Source of the DNA: JAUIIK01 sp041390865
GTDB lineage: Bacteria; Chloroflexota; Chloroflexia; Thermomicrobiales; CFX8
Assembly: GCA_041390865.1 (NCBI GenBank)
Contig: JAWKPC010000001.1
Span: forward strand, 310,001-374,000
Reading direction: 5' to 3'
DNA length: 64,000 nt
Shown here: positions 33,782 through 42,558 of the stretch, in pieces
Layout of the letters: each line of letters opens with the position of its first letter
Position numbering within the stretch: the first letter of the stretch is position 1
The notes under the pieces: generated by a model
Database searches by the model: none
Seen by the model: the letters and a program-made list of their open reading frames with translations, nothing else
Told to the model about the DNA's origin: nothing
Made by a program: the position numbers and the translations under genes

Positions 33782-35020
33782 CTAGTCGGCAGCAACCGCC
33801 TCGGCTGGAACTGCAGCATCGACCGGGCGAGCCAGGTCGTCGACGAGAATCGCTCCGTCATTGAGTGCTTCTTGCGGGATTGCGCCGTCGCGAGCCGCGA
33901 CACGCTTGAACGCGGCAACCGCGACTTCGAGCATGTCATCGTCGGGCTCCCGGGTCGTCAGCCGCTGGAGGGCAAGCCCTGGCGCGAGAATGAGCTGGAC
34001 CGCTTTCGTGTGCGAGTGCCGGGCGCCGATCCGGATGACTTCGAAGCCGATCGCCGCGATGAGCGGGACGAGGACGATCCGGGAGGTCACGAGCCAGAAA
34101 AGCCCGGGGCGTCCAAGCAGCGAGAAGACGACGACGGAGATCAGCACGACGATCAGCAAGAAGCCGGTGCCGCAGCGAATATGCTCGAGCGGCTGGGGGC
34201 GAATATGCTCGACGTCAAGAGGCAGTCCCTTTTCGTGCGCATGAATCGTCTTGTGCTCCGCGCCGTGGTAGGCGAAGACCCGCCGGATGTCCTCGGCGCG
34301 CGCGATGAGCGCCAGGTAACCGACGAGCAAGGCCAGACGCAGTAGGCCCTCGATAATGTTGACCATGAGATGGGAGTCAATGAACCGTTCGAGCCAGGCG
34401 CTGGCCGCGACCGGCACGACGAAGAAGATTCCGATCGAAGCGAGCAGCGAGAATGCGACGGTCACCCAGAGAAGAGCCCCGGTCAATGATTCCGGCTCTT
34501 CTGGTTCGCCGCGCGCGGCGCGCTCGACAGCTTTGCGGTGACCGCGTACGACATCAACCGCGATGAAGGCGAAGACGGCGGCGATCAGGCCGCGTACGCC
34601 CCATTCGACGGCTGACTCCATGCTCTCGCTGCCGACGAGATCGTTAACGACCCCGGCGATCGGCAGGGCGGCAAACCAGATCGCCACGACGCCCAGCACG
34701 GCGAGTACGGCGAGGGTGATCCAGGGAAACTCCCCGAGCTCCTGGGTCGCCTCTTCCTCGTCGAGCTCCTCTTGAAGTCCGACATTGGCCGAGAACATCA
34801 GGCTTCGCATGCCGAGGATCAGCGTGTCCCAGAGGACAACAGCTCCCCGCACGAAGGCGAGGTTCCGGACGCGGCGCAGGACCGGCCCGGGCTTCAGCTC
34901 TTCTTCGTAGACCAGGATGTCGCCGTTGGGTGCGCGGCATGCGACAGCGAAGGTCTTCCGTCCGCGCATCATGACGCCTTCCATCACTGCCTGGCCGCCG
35001 TAGAAATATGATTCAGACAT
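33782..35020 (-). CDS. DUF1385 (YqhQ-like) membrane protein
   Basis: 412 residues from ATG 35020; the frame is open to 35083 but family proteins begin at the YGGQAVMEGVMMRG motif near residue 7. That motif, RNLAFVRGAVVLWDTL, the His-rich AYHGAEHKTIHAHEKG and RCGTGFLLIVVLISVVVFSLLG are hallmarks of the YqhQ family. There are about six membrane spans. Function is unknown; conserved His residues suggest a metal site. Followed downstream on the same strand by the GNAT gene. Confidence 0.92.
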   Translation of the reverse strand: MSESYFYGGQAVMEGVMMRGRKTFAVACRAPNGDILVYEEELKPGPVLRRVRNLAFVRGAVVLWDTLILGMRSLMFSANVGLQEELDEEEATQELGEFPWITLAVLAVLGVVAIWFAALPIAGVVNDLVGSESMESAVEWGVRGLIAAVFAFIAVDVVRGHRKAVERAARGEPEEPESLTGALLWVTVAFSLLASIGIFFVVPVAASAWLERFIDSHLMVNIIEGLLRLALLVGYLALIARAEDIRRVFAYHGAEHKTIHAHEKGLPLDVEHIRPQPLEHIRCGTGFLLIVVLISVVVFSLLGRPGLFWLVTSRIVLVPLIAAIGFEVIRIGARHSHTKAVQLILAPGLALQRLTTREPDDDMLEVAVAAFKRVAARDGAIPQEALNDGAILVDDLARPVDAAVPAEAVAAD

Positions 35021-35125
35021 AGGTTTGGACTCACTACTTTGCAATGATCGTGAACTGCCCTGGGAGCGCCCGGATTCTATCACCCACCGGCCACTCGCAC
35101 GTGTCCCCCAACACTCCCATATGGC

Positions 35126-35131
35126 TATAAT
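35126..35131 (+). promoter_or_regulatory. Candidate -10 of gcvPB
   Basis: A perfect TATAAT 37 nt before the gcvPB start. The region 17 nt upstream (TCCCCC) is not a recognisable -35. Confidence 0.4.
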
Positions 35132-35167
35132 CGCCTGAACATAGAAGCGTTTCAGGGGGAGAACACG

Positions 35168-36652
35168 ATGGCCGTTGAACCACTCATCTTTGAACTGAGT
35201 AAGCCCGGACGGATCGGGACGACCGTTCCCGAGGTCGATGTACCGGAATCGGAGATTCCTGCCGGGCTCGTTCGCGATTCACTGGATTTACCTGAAGTTA
35301 GCGAGATCGACGTCATCAGGCATTACACCCGTCTCTCGCAGAAGAATCACGCGATCGACATCAACTTCTATCCTCTCGGTTCCTGCACGATGAAGTACAA
35401 CCCGAAGATCAACGAGCTTGTCGCGCGCATGCCGGGTTTCGCTCACATCCATCCGCTTCAGGAAGCGAAGGATGTTCAGGGCGCGCTCGAGGTGATGTAC
35501 GAGCTACAGGAGATGCTCGGAGAGATTTCGGGCTTCGACGCGGTGACGCTCCAGCCTGCGGCGGGCGCCCACGGCGAGCTCACCGGCGTCTTGATCGCGC
35601 GTGCCTACCACGAAGCCAGAGGCGACCACGAGCGCAAGACGGTCATCGTCCCCGACTCGGCCCACGGGACGAATCCGGCGACGGCGGCGATGGCGGGATT
35701 CAACGTCGTCGAGCTGAAGTCGGATGCTCGCGGAAATGCCGATGTCGATCAGCTCCGCGAGCTCGTCGGACCGGACACGGCGGCGCTGATGATCACAAAC
35801 CCCAGCACGCTCGGCTTGTGGGATGAGAATATCGAGGAAATTGTCAAGATCGTCCACGAAGCCGGCGGCCTCGTCTACAACGACGGCGCGAACTTCAACG
35901 CCATCCTGGGTATCATCCGGCCGGGCGACCTCGGCATCGACATCATGCACTTCAATCTGCACAAGACGTTCTCGACCCCGCACGGCGGCGGCGGGCCGGG
36001 CTCCGGGCCGGTCGGCGTGACCGGTAAGCTTGCCCAGTATCTCCCGCAGCCGGTTGTCATCAAGCGCGAGGGTGAGGACGGCGAGCCGTTCTTCGATTTC
36101 AGCGATCCCGAGCACTCGATCGGGAAGGTGCACGGCTTCAACGGGAACTTCGGGATGCACGTCCGGGCCTATACATACATTCGGATGCACGGCGCCGAGG
36201 GCTTGCGCCGGGTCAGCGAGGACGCCGTTCTTGCCGCGAACTATCTGATGCACGCGCTGAAGGACGACTACGATCTGCCCTACGACCGGACCTGCATGCA
36301 CGAGTTCGTGCTCTCCGCGAACCGCCAGAAGGCACAAGGCGCGAGAGCGCTCGACGTCGCCAAGCGCATCCTCGACTTTGGTTTCCACCCGCCGACCGTC
36401 TATTTCCCGCTGGTTGTCCCGGAAGCGCTGATGATCGAGCCGACCGAGACGGAGAGCAAGGAAACGCTCGACCAGTTCATCGCTGCGATGCACCAGATCG
36501 CCGAAGAGGCGGCCAGCGATCCGGAGATCCTGACGACCGCGCCGCACAACACGGAGTACAAGCGGCTGGACGAGGTCGGCGCGAACCGGAACCTGAACCT
36601 GCGCTGGACGACGGATGTTCCGCCATTGGACATGCCGCAAGCGGCCGACTAG
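35168..36652 (+). CDS. gcvPB: Glycine dehydrogenase (decarboxylating) subunit 2
   Basis: 494 residues with an AGGGGAGAA ribosome site. P-protein C-half markers include NFYPLGSCTMKYNPK, TLQPAAGAHGELTGVLIAR, VPDSAHGTNPATAAMAGF, the pyridoxal-phosphate Lys in FNLHKTFSTPHGGGGPGSGP and PPTVYFPLVVPEALMIEPTETESKETLD. It is the PLP-binding subunit of the glycine cleavage system, releasing CO2 from glycine onto the H-protein. The length matches the split form, so a separate gcvPA must lie elsewhere. Confidence 0.96.
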   Translation: MAVEPLIFELSKPGRIGTTVPEVDVPESEIPAGLVRDSLDLPEVSEIDVIRHYTRLSQKNHAIDINFYPLGSCTMKYNPKINELVARMPGFAHIHPLQEAKDVQGALEVMYELQEMLGEISGFDAVTLQPAAGAHGELTGVLIARAYHEARGDHERKTVIVPDSAHGTNPATAAMAGFNVVELKSDARGNADVDQLRELVGPDTAALMITNPSTLGLWDENIEEIVKIVHEAGGLVYNDGANFNAILGIIRPGDLGIDIMHFNLHKTFSTPHGGGGPGSGPVGVTGKLAQYLPQPVVIKREGEDGEPFFDFSDPEHSIGKVHGFNGNFGMHVRAYTYIRMHGAEGLRRVSEDAVLAANYLMHALKDDYDLPYDRTCMHEFVLSANRQKAQGARALDVAKRILDFGFHPPTVYFPLVVPEALMIEPTETESKETLDQFIAAMHQIAEEAASDPEILTTAPHNTEYKRLDEVGANRNLNLRWTTDVPPLDMPQAAD

Positions 36653-36658
36653 CGACGA

Positions 36659-37072
36659 TTGATCGTGACCAGACTGATTGATATCGCGGGACGGACCGGC
36701 CAGACGCCGGTCCGCTCCCTTTTGAGCGCCGCTATCGGGTCGACCGATCCAGGAGTGCTCCAGCCGCACGAGATTCGCTACCGGAACGATCAGCACCACG
36801 TTATCTACGGTCTCTACGACGGGGACGCGCTCACCGGCCTGATCGGGCTGGCAAGGCGTCTTGGATCAGACAGCGTCGAGATACTCCATGTCGCGCTAGC
36901 GGCTGATGCCGGTACCGACGCTGGCGTCGCACTGCTCCGGGCGGCTTTAGCAAGGCAGCGATGCAGCACCGCGGTGTGGCATGCGCCGGGTGAGTTCGAG
37001 CTCATCGCCCGGAATCTGGGTTTTCGAATGTCTGGCGTAGACGGACGCTGGGAACTCCGCCTCCGCGAGTAG
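36659..37072 (+). CDS. Small GNAT-like protein
   Basis: 137 residues, start TTG 36659 or GTG 36665, 6 nt after gcvPB. It has a degenerate acetyltransferase-like layout (HHVIYGLYDGDALTGLIGLARR, VEILHVALAADAGTDAGVALLRAALAR, LIARNLGFRMSGVDGRWEL), but the pyrophosphate-binding R/Q-x-x-G-x-G/A is not clear. Probably co-transcribed with gcvPB; role unknown. Confidence 0.6.
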   Translation: MIVTRLIDIAGRTGQTPVRSLLSAAIGSTDPGVLQPHEIRYRNDQHHVIYGLYDGDALTGLIGLARRLGSDSVEILHVALAADAGTDAGVALLRAALARQRCSTAVWHAPGEFELIARNLGFRMSGVDGRWELRLRE

Positions 37073-37270
37073 CCAGGTTCCGTGCGGCGGAAGCTCCGCG
37101 CCAGGTGACACGCCGGCTCCTCTGAACGAATGTCCATATCGCTGTCATCAGGAGACCGACGGTGGCTTGCAGGGCCGGGGATTGCGCATTTCGTCGGATG
37201 CAGGCCGGATTCAGGCATCGCTAGGCTTGAGACGGAACAGCTTCACACCGATCACCATAGGAGGAACCGA

Positions 37271-38287
37271 ATGGATGGTTTTCGACTCTTTGCGGCTACC
37301 GGCGACGCGATCGCCCGGATAGACACATCCGATGGTCAGGAGTTCACGGTCGAATTTTCCCTGACCGGTATGGCCGTCCAATGTGTGGCCGTCGATCCTC
37401 ACGACCCCGATCGCGTCGTCGCCGGGACGAACGATGACGGCGTCTACCTCTCGCATGATGGCGGCGAGAACTGGAGCTTTGTCGGTGAGGCGATTCCTCA
37501 CCGCCGTACGCCGTCGGTGGCAATATCGCAAGCGCACCGGGAGAATGGCAAGTCGGTCATCTATGTCGGAACAGAGCCGAGCAGGCTCTACCGGTCCGAG
37601 GACGATGGAAAGACCTGGCAGGATTTCCCGGAGCTACCGGCACTTCCGTCGTCCAGTGGTTGGTCGTTTCCTCCGCGGCCCTGGACGCACCACACCCGCT
37701 GGATCACTCCGCACGCAACCGATCCGTCGATCCTCTACGTCGGCATCGAACTCGGCGGCGTGATGCGTTCGACGGACGCGGGGAAGACCTGGGAGGATCG
37801 CAAGCCCGGCGCATACACCGACTCCCATGCGATCCGCGTGCATGCGGAGGCGACGGATCGCGTCTATGAAGCAGCCGGGCAGGGCGTCGCGATCAGCGAC
37901 GACGAAGGCGCAAGCTGGTCTCCGGTCGATGACGGGATGGACCGGCACTATTCCTGGGGTATCGCTGTCGATCCAGCCGACCCCGACCTCTGGTACGTCT
38001 CGGCAAGTCACGGAGCCCGCTACGCCCACCGCCGAACGGGCGATGCCCAGGCGCATATCTACCGCAAGCGCGGCGATGACCCGTTCGAGTTGCTCAACGG
38101 GGATCTGGGGAATCCGCTGCCGTACATGCCGTACAGCCTGCTGACGCTTCGAGATCGACCGAACCTGATTCTGGCGGGAATGCAGCACGGCGAAGTCCTG
38201 TTGTCAGAAGATGCCGGGGATAGCTGGCGGACGCTCGACCTGTCGCTACCGGCGCTACTGCAGCTGGACGAAGCTGTCCTCGAATAG
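37271..38287 (+). CDS. BNR/Asp-box beta-propeller protein
   Basis: 338 residues from ATG 37271, with AGGAGG 6 nt upstream. Five Asp-box turns are visible: SHDGGENWSF, SEDDGKTWQDF, STDAGKTWED, SDDEGASWSPV and SEDAGDSWRTL, spaced about 45-95 residues apart. This suggests a sialidase/YCF48-type propeller. The catalytic Arg triad and Tyr of true sialidases are not evident and there is no signal peptide, so a cytoplasmic binding or scaffold role is more likely. Followed 65 nt later by an FMN reductase gene. Confidence 0.85.
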   Translation: MDGFRLFAATGDAIARIDTSDGQEFTVEFSLTGMAVQCVAVDPHDPDRVVAGTNDDGVYLSHDGGENWSFVGEAIPHRRTPSVAISQAHRENGKSVIYVGTEPSRLYRSEDDGKTWQDFPELPALPSSSGWSFPPRPWTHHTRWITPHATDPSILYVGIELGGVMRSTDAGKTWEDRKPGAYTDSHAIRVHAEATDRVYEAAGQGVAISDDEGASWSPVDDGMDRHYSWGIAVDPADPDLWYVSASHGARYAHRRTGDAQAHIYRKRGDDPFELLNGDLGNPLPYMPYSLLTLRDRPNLILAGMQHGEVLLSEDAGDSWRTLDLSLPALLQLDEAVLE

Positions 38288-38352
38288 CTCGCCGGGCGGC
38301 GTCAAGACGATGGCCCGGTGGAGAAGACGAACCCGAACCAGAAAGGAACATC

Positions 38353-38928
38353 GTGTCAGCGAAACCCATCAAGATTCTCGGTATCCCTGGAAGCCTGCGG
38401 GAACTGTCGTTCAATCGCGCATTGATCCAGGCGGCTTCCGATGTCGCTCCTGAAGGCGTGGATGTCGAGATGTTCTTGCTCCACGATGTGCCGTTTTACA
38501 ACGCGGACGTTGAAGTACAGGGGAACCCCGAGCCGGTCCAGCGCCTGAAGGACGCGATCGGCGCGTCTGATGGCGTGCTCTTTGCTACGCCGCAGTACAA
38601 CGCTTCCGTTTCCGGCGTGTTGAAGAATGCGGTCGACTGGGCGTCCCGCCCGGCGTTCGAAAGCGTCCTGCTCGAGAAGCCGGTCGCGATCATCGGAGCG
38701 ACGACGGGGCGGTCAGCCACGGAGAAGGCCCGCACCGAGCTGATGAATGTCCTGCGGTCGACCCGCTCCCACGTGATGGAATCGCCGACAATCGGGATCT
38801 CAAACTCCCGGGACCACATCGAAGCCGGAGATCTTCATTCCGAAGAAGTCAGAGATCAGATTCGAGATCTGCTGGCTGATTTTGCCCTCTTCATTCGAGG
38901 TCATTCCCTCTCGGAGGCCGCCGACTAG
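38353..38928 (+). CDS. NADPH-dependent FMN reductase family protein
   Basis: 191 residues from GTG 38353 with AAAGGAA upstream. Flavodoxin-like fold: ILGIPGSLRELSFNRALIQAA (phosphate-binding loop), FYNADVE, DGVLFATPQYNASVSGVLKNAVDWASRP and VAIIGATTGRSATEKARTELMNVL. Such proteins reduce flavins, quinones or chromate using NAD(P)H in the cytoplasm. The physiological substrate is unknown. Confidence 0.92.
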   Translation: MSAKPIKILGIPGSLRELSFNRALIQAASDVAPEGVDVEMFLLHDVPFYNADVEVQGNPEPVQRLKDAIGASDGVLFATPQYNASVSGVLKNAVDWASRPAFESVLLEKPVAIIGATTGRSATEKARTELMNVLRSTRSHVMESPTIGISNSRDHIEAGDLHSEEVRDQIRDLLADFALFIRGHSLSEAAD

Positions 38929-39048
38929 CGTCCCTCAGATTGCAATGAACCCGACGTGCCGTGCCGGGATACGGGCTCGGCGTTCGATTCATGATCTTCT
39001 TCGGCCTCCAGACAGGCCGAGAGCCGTGTCATACGGCATACTTGGGCC

Positions 39049-40011
39049 ATGAATACGAATAACGTTATGACGATCATCTGGTCAGATCGATTCGAGAACC
39101 ACGCTACAGGAGGCCATCCCGAGCGCCCCGAGCGCATCGCCGCGCTACGGGATGCGCTCGACCAGGCTTCGTTGTTCCAGCGTTGTCGCGTCCTTGAACC
39201 CGAACCGGTTGACGAAGACACGATTGCGCTCGTTCACGACTCGCGCCTGATCGATCTGGTTCGGCAGACGGCGGAATCGGGCGGCGGGTGGATGGACCCG
39301 GATACCTATATCTCTCCGGCATCGTACGAGGTCGCTCTGCTTGCCGCCGGCGCGGCGACGCAGGCGCTGGAGACGGCGCTGGATGACGGACCGGCGTTCG
39401 CGTTCGTCCGGCCACCCGGGCACCACGCCGAACCGGCGCGGGCGATGGGCTTTTGCCTGTTCAGCAACGTCGCGGTCGCCGTCGAGAAGATTCGACAAGA
39501 TCGAGGGATAGGGCGAATTTCCGTTCTGGACTGGGACGTCCATCATGGGAACGGTACTCAGGCGGCATTCTGGAACGATCCGGATGTCCAGTTCATATCG
39601 CTTCACCAGTATCCGTTCTATCCAGGCTCCGGCGCCGCGAACGAGCGTGGCGGTGATGGCGCGCCGGGCGCGACGCTCAATATCCCGCTCCGGTCCGGGA
39701 GCGGCGACGAGGCGTACCGGCAGGCTTTCGAAGAACAGGTGATACCGGCGCTACGCGCGTTCGAGCCTGAACTGCTCGTGGTGTCGGCCGGGTTTGACGC
39801 GCATCAAGATGATCCGCTGGCCAGCATGCGCGTGACGACCGACGGATTCCGCTGGATGGCTGCCGAAGCCGCGAAACTGGCGCGGGAGCTGTGTGACGGC
39901 AAGCTCGCGCTCGTGCTCGAGGGTGGTTACAATCTCCAGTCCCTCGGGGCGTCCGCGGTCGCTGTCGTAGAAGAAATCATGCTGCAGTATGGGATTGGAG
40001 CGGGCGAATGA
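39049..40011 (+). CDS. Histone-deacetylase-superfamily protein (AcuC/HdaH-like)
   Basis: 320 residues. Zinc-site motifs are complete: GHPERPERI, VRPPGHHAEPARAMGFCLFSNVAVA, SVLDWDVHHGNGTQAAFW, VVSAGFDAHQDDPLASM and LVLEGGYNL. Bacterial members deacetylate acetyl-lysine (AcuC) or acetylpolyamines; which applies here is open. Its stop overlaps the hisH start by 4 nt (ATGA), so it is the first gene of the his run, an unusual neighbour. Confidence 0.93.
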   Translation: MNTNNVMTIIWSDRFENHATGGHPERPERIAALRDALDQASLFQRCRVLEPEPVDEDTIALVHDSRLIDLVRQTAESGGGWMDPDTYISPASYEVALLAAGAATQALETALDDGPAFAFVRPPGHHAEPARAMGFCLFSNVAVAVEKIRQDRGIGRISVLDWDVHHGNGTQAAFWNDPDVQFISLHQYPFYPGSGAANERGGDGAPGATLNIPLRSGSGDEAYRQAFEEQVIPALRAFEPELLVVSAGFDAHQDDPLASMRVTTDGFRWMAAEAAKLARELCDGKLALVLEGGYNLQSLGASAVAVVEEIMLQYGIGAGE

Positions 40012-40664
40012 TCGCAGTTGTCGACTATGGCGCCGGTAACGTGCAGAGCGTCGTGAACGCGCTCGATCGCATCGGCGTTCACAACCATCTTACCGCCAAT
40101 CCCGAGCATGTCGCCGACGCCACCGGCGTCATCGTCCCCGGTGTCGGCGCCGCGCAGGACACGATGCAAAACCTCGAAGCCGCCGGATTGGTCGAGCCGA
40201 TTCTCGACTTCATCGCGACCGGCAGGCCGTATCTGGGTATCTGCATGGGCATGCAGGCGCTCATGACCGAGAGCGAGGAGCATGGCGGCCAGAAGTGTCT
40301 CGGAATCGTAGACGGTTCCGCGAGACTGCTGGAGATCGACCTGCAGGTCCCGCACATGGGCTGGAACGCCGTCGATTACACCGAGATCGGCCGGCAGCAC
40401 CCGCTCTTTGATGGCATACCGGATGGCTCGGACTTTTACTTCGCGCACTCCTTCGCGTGCTTCCCGGATGGGACGGAATGGGTGCTCGGAACGACCGACT
40501 ATGGCATCGAGTTTCCAACCGTCGTCGGCCGGGACTCGGTGATGGCCGTCCAGTTCCATCCCGAGAAGAGCGGTCCGAACGGCTTGCGGCTGCTCTGGAA
40601 TTTCTCGGAGATCGTCGCGGCGCACAGCGGCCGGCGGTCGACGGTTGCAGCCCGGAGCTTCTGA
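40008..40664 (+). CDS. hisH: Imidazole glycerol phosphate synthase, glutaminase subunit
   Basis: 218 residues. Class I amidotransferase: VVDYGAGNVQSVVNALDR, VPGVGAAQDTM, nucleophile Cys in YLGICMGMQAL, FAHSFAC and the catalytic His-Glu in AVQFHPEKSG. It supplies ammonia to HisF in histidine biosynthesis. Its stop overlaps hisA by one base (TGATG). Confidence 0.97.
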   Translation: MIAVVDYGAGNVQSVVNALDRIGVHNHLTANPEHVADATGVIVPGVGAAQDTMQNLEAAGLVEPILDFIATGRPYLGICMGMQALMTESEEHGGQKCLGIVDGSARLLEIDLQVPHMGWNAVDYTEIGRQHPLFDGIPDGSDFYFAHSFACFPDGTEWVLGTTDYGIEFPTVVGRDSVMAVQFHPEKSGPNGLRLLWNFSEIVAAHSGRRSTVAARSF

Positions 40665-41410
40665 TGCTGGTGATCCCCGCAATCGATATTCGCGGCGGCC
40701 GGTGCGTTCAGCTGGTACAGGGCGACTATGACCGCGAACGCGTCTTTGGTGACGACCCGCTGGCCGTCGCTGCCCGCTGGCAGGCTGCCGGCGCTCGCCG
40801 GATCCACATCGTCGATCTCGAAGGCGCAAGGGACGGCGTCGGTTCCCAGCACGGCGTCATCGGTTCGATCGCCCGCCATGTGGACATCCCGATCCAGGTC
40901 GGCGGGGGCATCCGGTCGGTGGATGATGCTCGCTCGCTGCTCGAATCCGGCGTCGACCGTGTCATTCTCGGGACGGCGGCGATCAAGGAACCCGATCTCA
41001 TCTCGCGGCTCATCGACAAGTTTGGAGCCGCGTCCATCGTGCTCGGCATCGATGCCCGGGCGGGATACGTCGCGACGGACGGCTGGCGCGAGACCAGTTC
41101 GATATCGGCGCTCGACCTGCTGAGCGACATGCGCGGACGAGGGGTTGAGCGGGTCGTCTACACCGACATCGAACGCGACGGCATGCTGACATCGCCGAAT
41201 TTCGAAGCGACGGCCGGCATCGCCGCGTCGGGAGTTGCCGTGATCGCCTCCGGCGGTGTTGCCAGACGCGAGGATCTGGCGCGGCTGGCAGCGATCGACG
41301 GAGTCGAGGCGGCGATCGTCGGAACGGCGATGTATACCGGTGACATCGACCTTGGTCCAGACGAGTGGGACTGGAGCGCCGGTGCTCGAACTGAGGGGAG
41401 CGCGCCATGA
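40664..41410 (+). CDS. hisA: ProFAR isomerase
   Basis: 248 residues from ATG 40664. TIM barrel with the catalytic Asp in PAIDIRGGRCVQLVQGDY, the phosphate loops IQVGGGIRSVDDARSLLESGVDRVILGTAA and VIASGGVARREDLARL, and the second catalytic Asp in VVYTDIERDGMLTSPN. It converts ProFAR to PRFAR in histidine synthesis. The stop overlaps the coiled-coil gene start by 4 nt. Confidence 0.97.
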   Translation: MLVIPAIDIRGGRCVQLVQGDYDRERVFGDDPLAVAARWQAAGARRIHIVDLEGARDGVGSQHGVIGSIARHVDIPIQVGGGIRSVDDARSLLESGVDRVILGTAAIKEPDLISRLIDKFGAASIVLGIDARAGYVATDGWRETSSISALDLLSDMRGRGVERVVYTDIERDGMLTSPNFEATAGIAASGVAVIASGGVARREDLARLAAIDGVEAAIVGTAMYTGDIDLGPDEWDWSAGARTEGSAP

Positions 41411-42558
41411 CATCCGGAAACGAGATTCGCGACACGATTCGCGAGGACGAGCGTCGACGCAGAGACGAGGTCCGTGTTTCCACGCTGCAATCCCAACTTG
41501 ACGAGATGCGCTCGGCGTTCCGGGAGGTCGTCCACCGGCAAGGGCGCAGCGAGGAGCAGTTCAAGCACTATGAGGCCGGACTTGCGGAATTGCGGGTGAC
41601 GATCGATCAGCATCGTCATGAGGTCGCTCAGTCCACTCAGGCACGCCAGCTCGAAGACACGCGGATCCGGGAGCAGCTCAGCGAGCTCGATTCGAGGATC
41701 GACGAGATGAACCGGCCGATCCGAGCATTGCAGTCCCATGTAGCCGAGGTGATCGAGGCGATCCGGCGAGGGCGGGACGAGGATCTCGAAGACGCCAGGC
41801 GCTTCGACGAGATCAAATCCATGATCGAGAACGTCGCGTCGATGGCGGAGAGGAACGGCGATGCGGTCCGTGGCGTGCGGGACTCGATCGAGGCGCTGCG
41901 CGGAACTCAGGCCCAGACCGCCAGGGAGGTCGTTCAGCTGGACGACGCGATCCGGATCGTCGAGCAGGACTCGCGCCGGAGAGACGTCGAGCTGGATCAG
42001 CGGGACGACACCATCGAAACCAGGATCATCGATATGGCTCCGATCTTCGACCAGCACCAGGCGCAGATTGACGATCTGCGCGATTCGACGAAGCACATCG
42101 ATCCGAGTCTCGATCTCCTCCGGCGCGCCGACGAGCAGATGCGTGAGGAAATCGTCCGGCTCAACGAGCAGTCGCGGGAGCGGGATGAGATCCAGGGCGA
42201 GCGTATCGACGAGCTCCGCGTTCAGCTCGACGCCAGCATGCGAGACGTCCGCCAATCGATCACTGACAACCACGAGCGGGTGAATGACCGCATCGACGAT
42301 CAGGTGGACCGCCTGCGAGATCAGGCATACGAGCAGACGAAGCTAGCGATGCGTATCGACGAGGTAGAGGACGCCGATCTTCGCCTGAGGCGCGAGTTCT
42401 GGTACCTCCATGAGATGCGGACCCGCCGGAAGCTGGATCAGGTCCAGGAGGAGCTCGAGGCGGTTGTTCAGGAGCGCCGGGACGCCGATCTCGAGCAGGA
42501 GCGGGATGGCAAGCCTCCGCGTCAGAGTACGTCCCGGAATGAGCAGGAATCAGCATGA
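41407..42558 (+). CDS. Coiled-coil protein of unknown function inside the his operon
   Basis: 383 residues, highly charged (D, E, R, Q) with nearly continuous heptad-like helix and only two short interruptions (near residues 215-235, IDMAPIFDQHQ, and 320-335). No signal peptide, no membrane span, no catalytic motif. It overlaps hisA by 4 nt at its start and hisF by 4 nt at its end (ATGA both times), so it is fully embedded in the translational chain. The family is not recognised. A scaffold for HisA, HisF and HisH is a possible but untested idea. A long open frame on the opposite strand is a codon-bias shadow. Confidence 0.85.
   Translation: MTSGNEIRDTIREDERRRRDEVRVSTLQSQLDEMRSAFREVVHRQGRSEEQFKHYEAGLAELRVTIDQHRHEVAQSTQARQLEDTRIREQLSELDSRIDEMNRPIRALQSHVAEVIEAIRRGRDEDLEDARRFDEIKSMIENVASMAERNGDAVRGVRDSIEALRGTQAQTAREVVQLDDAIRIVEQDSRRRDVELDQRDDTIETRIIDMAPIFDQHQAQIDDLRDSTKHIDPSLDLLRRADEQMREEIVRLNEQSRERDEIQGERIDELRVQLDASMRDVRQSITDNHERVNDRIDDQVDRLRDQAYEQTKLAMRIDEVEDADLRLRREFWYLHEMRTRRKLDQVQEELEAVVQERRDADLEQERDGKPPRQSTSRNEQESA

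Noticed and set aside
41158..42273. 371-codon open frame on the minus strand opposite hisA and the coiled-coil gene
   Set aside because: It mirrors the codon bias of the plus-strand genes, has no ribosome site, and its text lacks family motifs; the plus strand is a tight operon with 4-nt overlaps.
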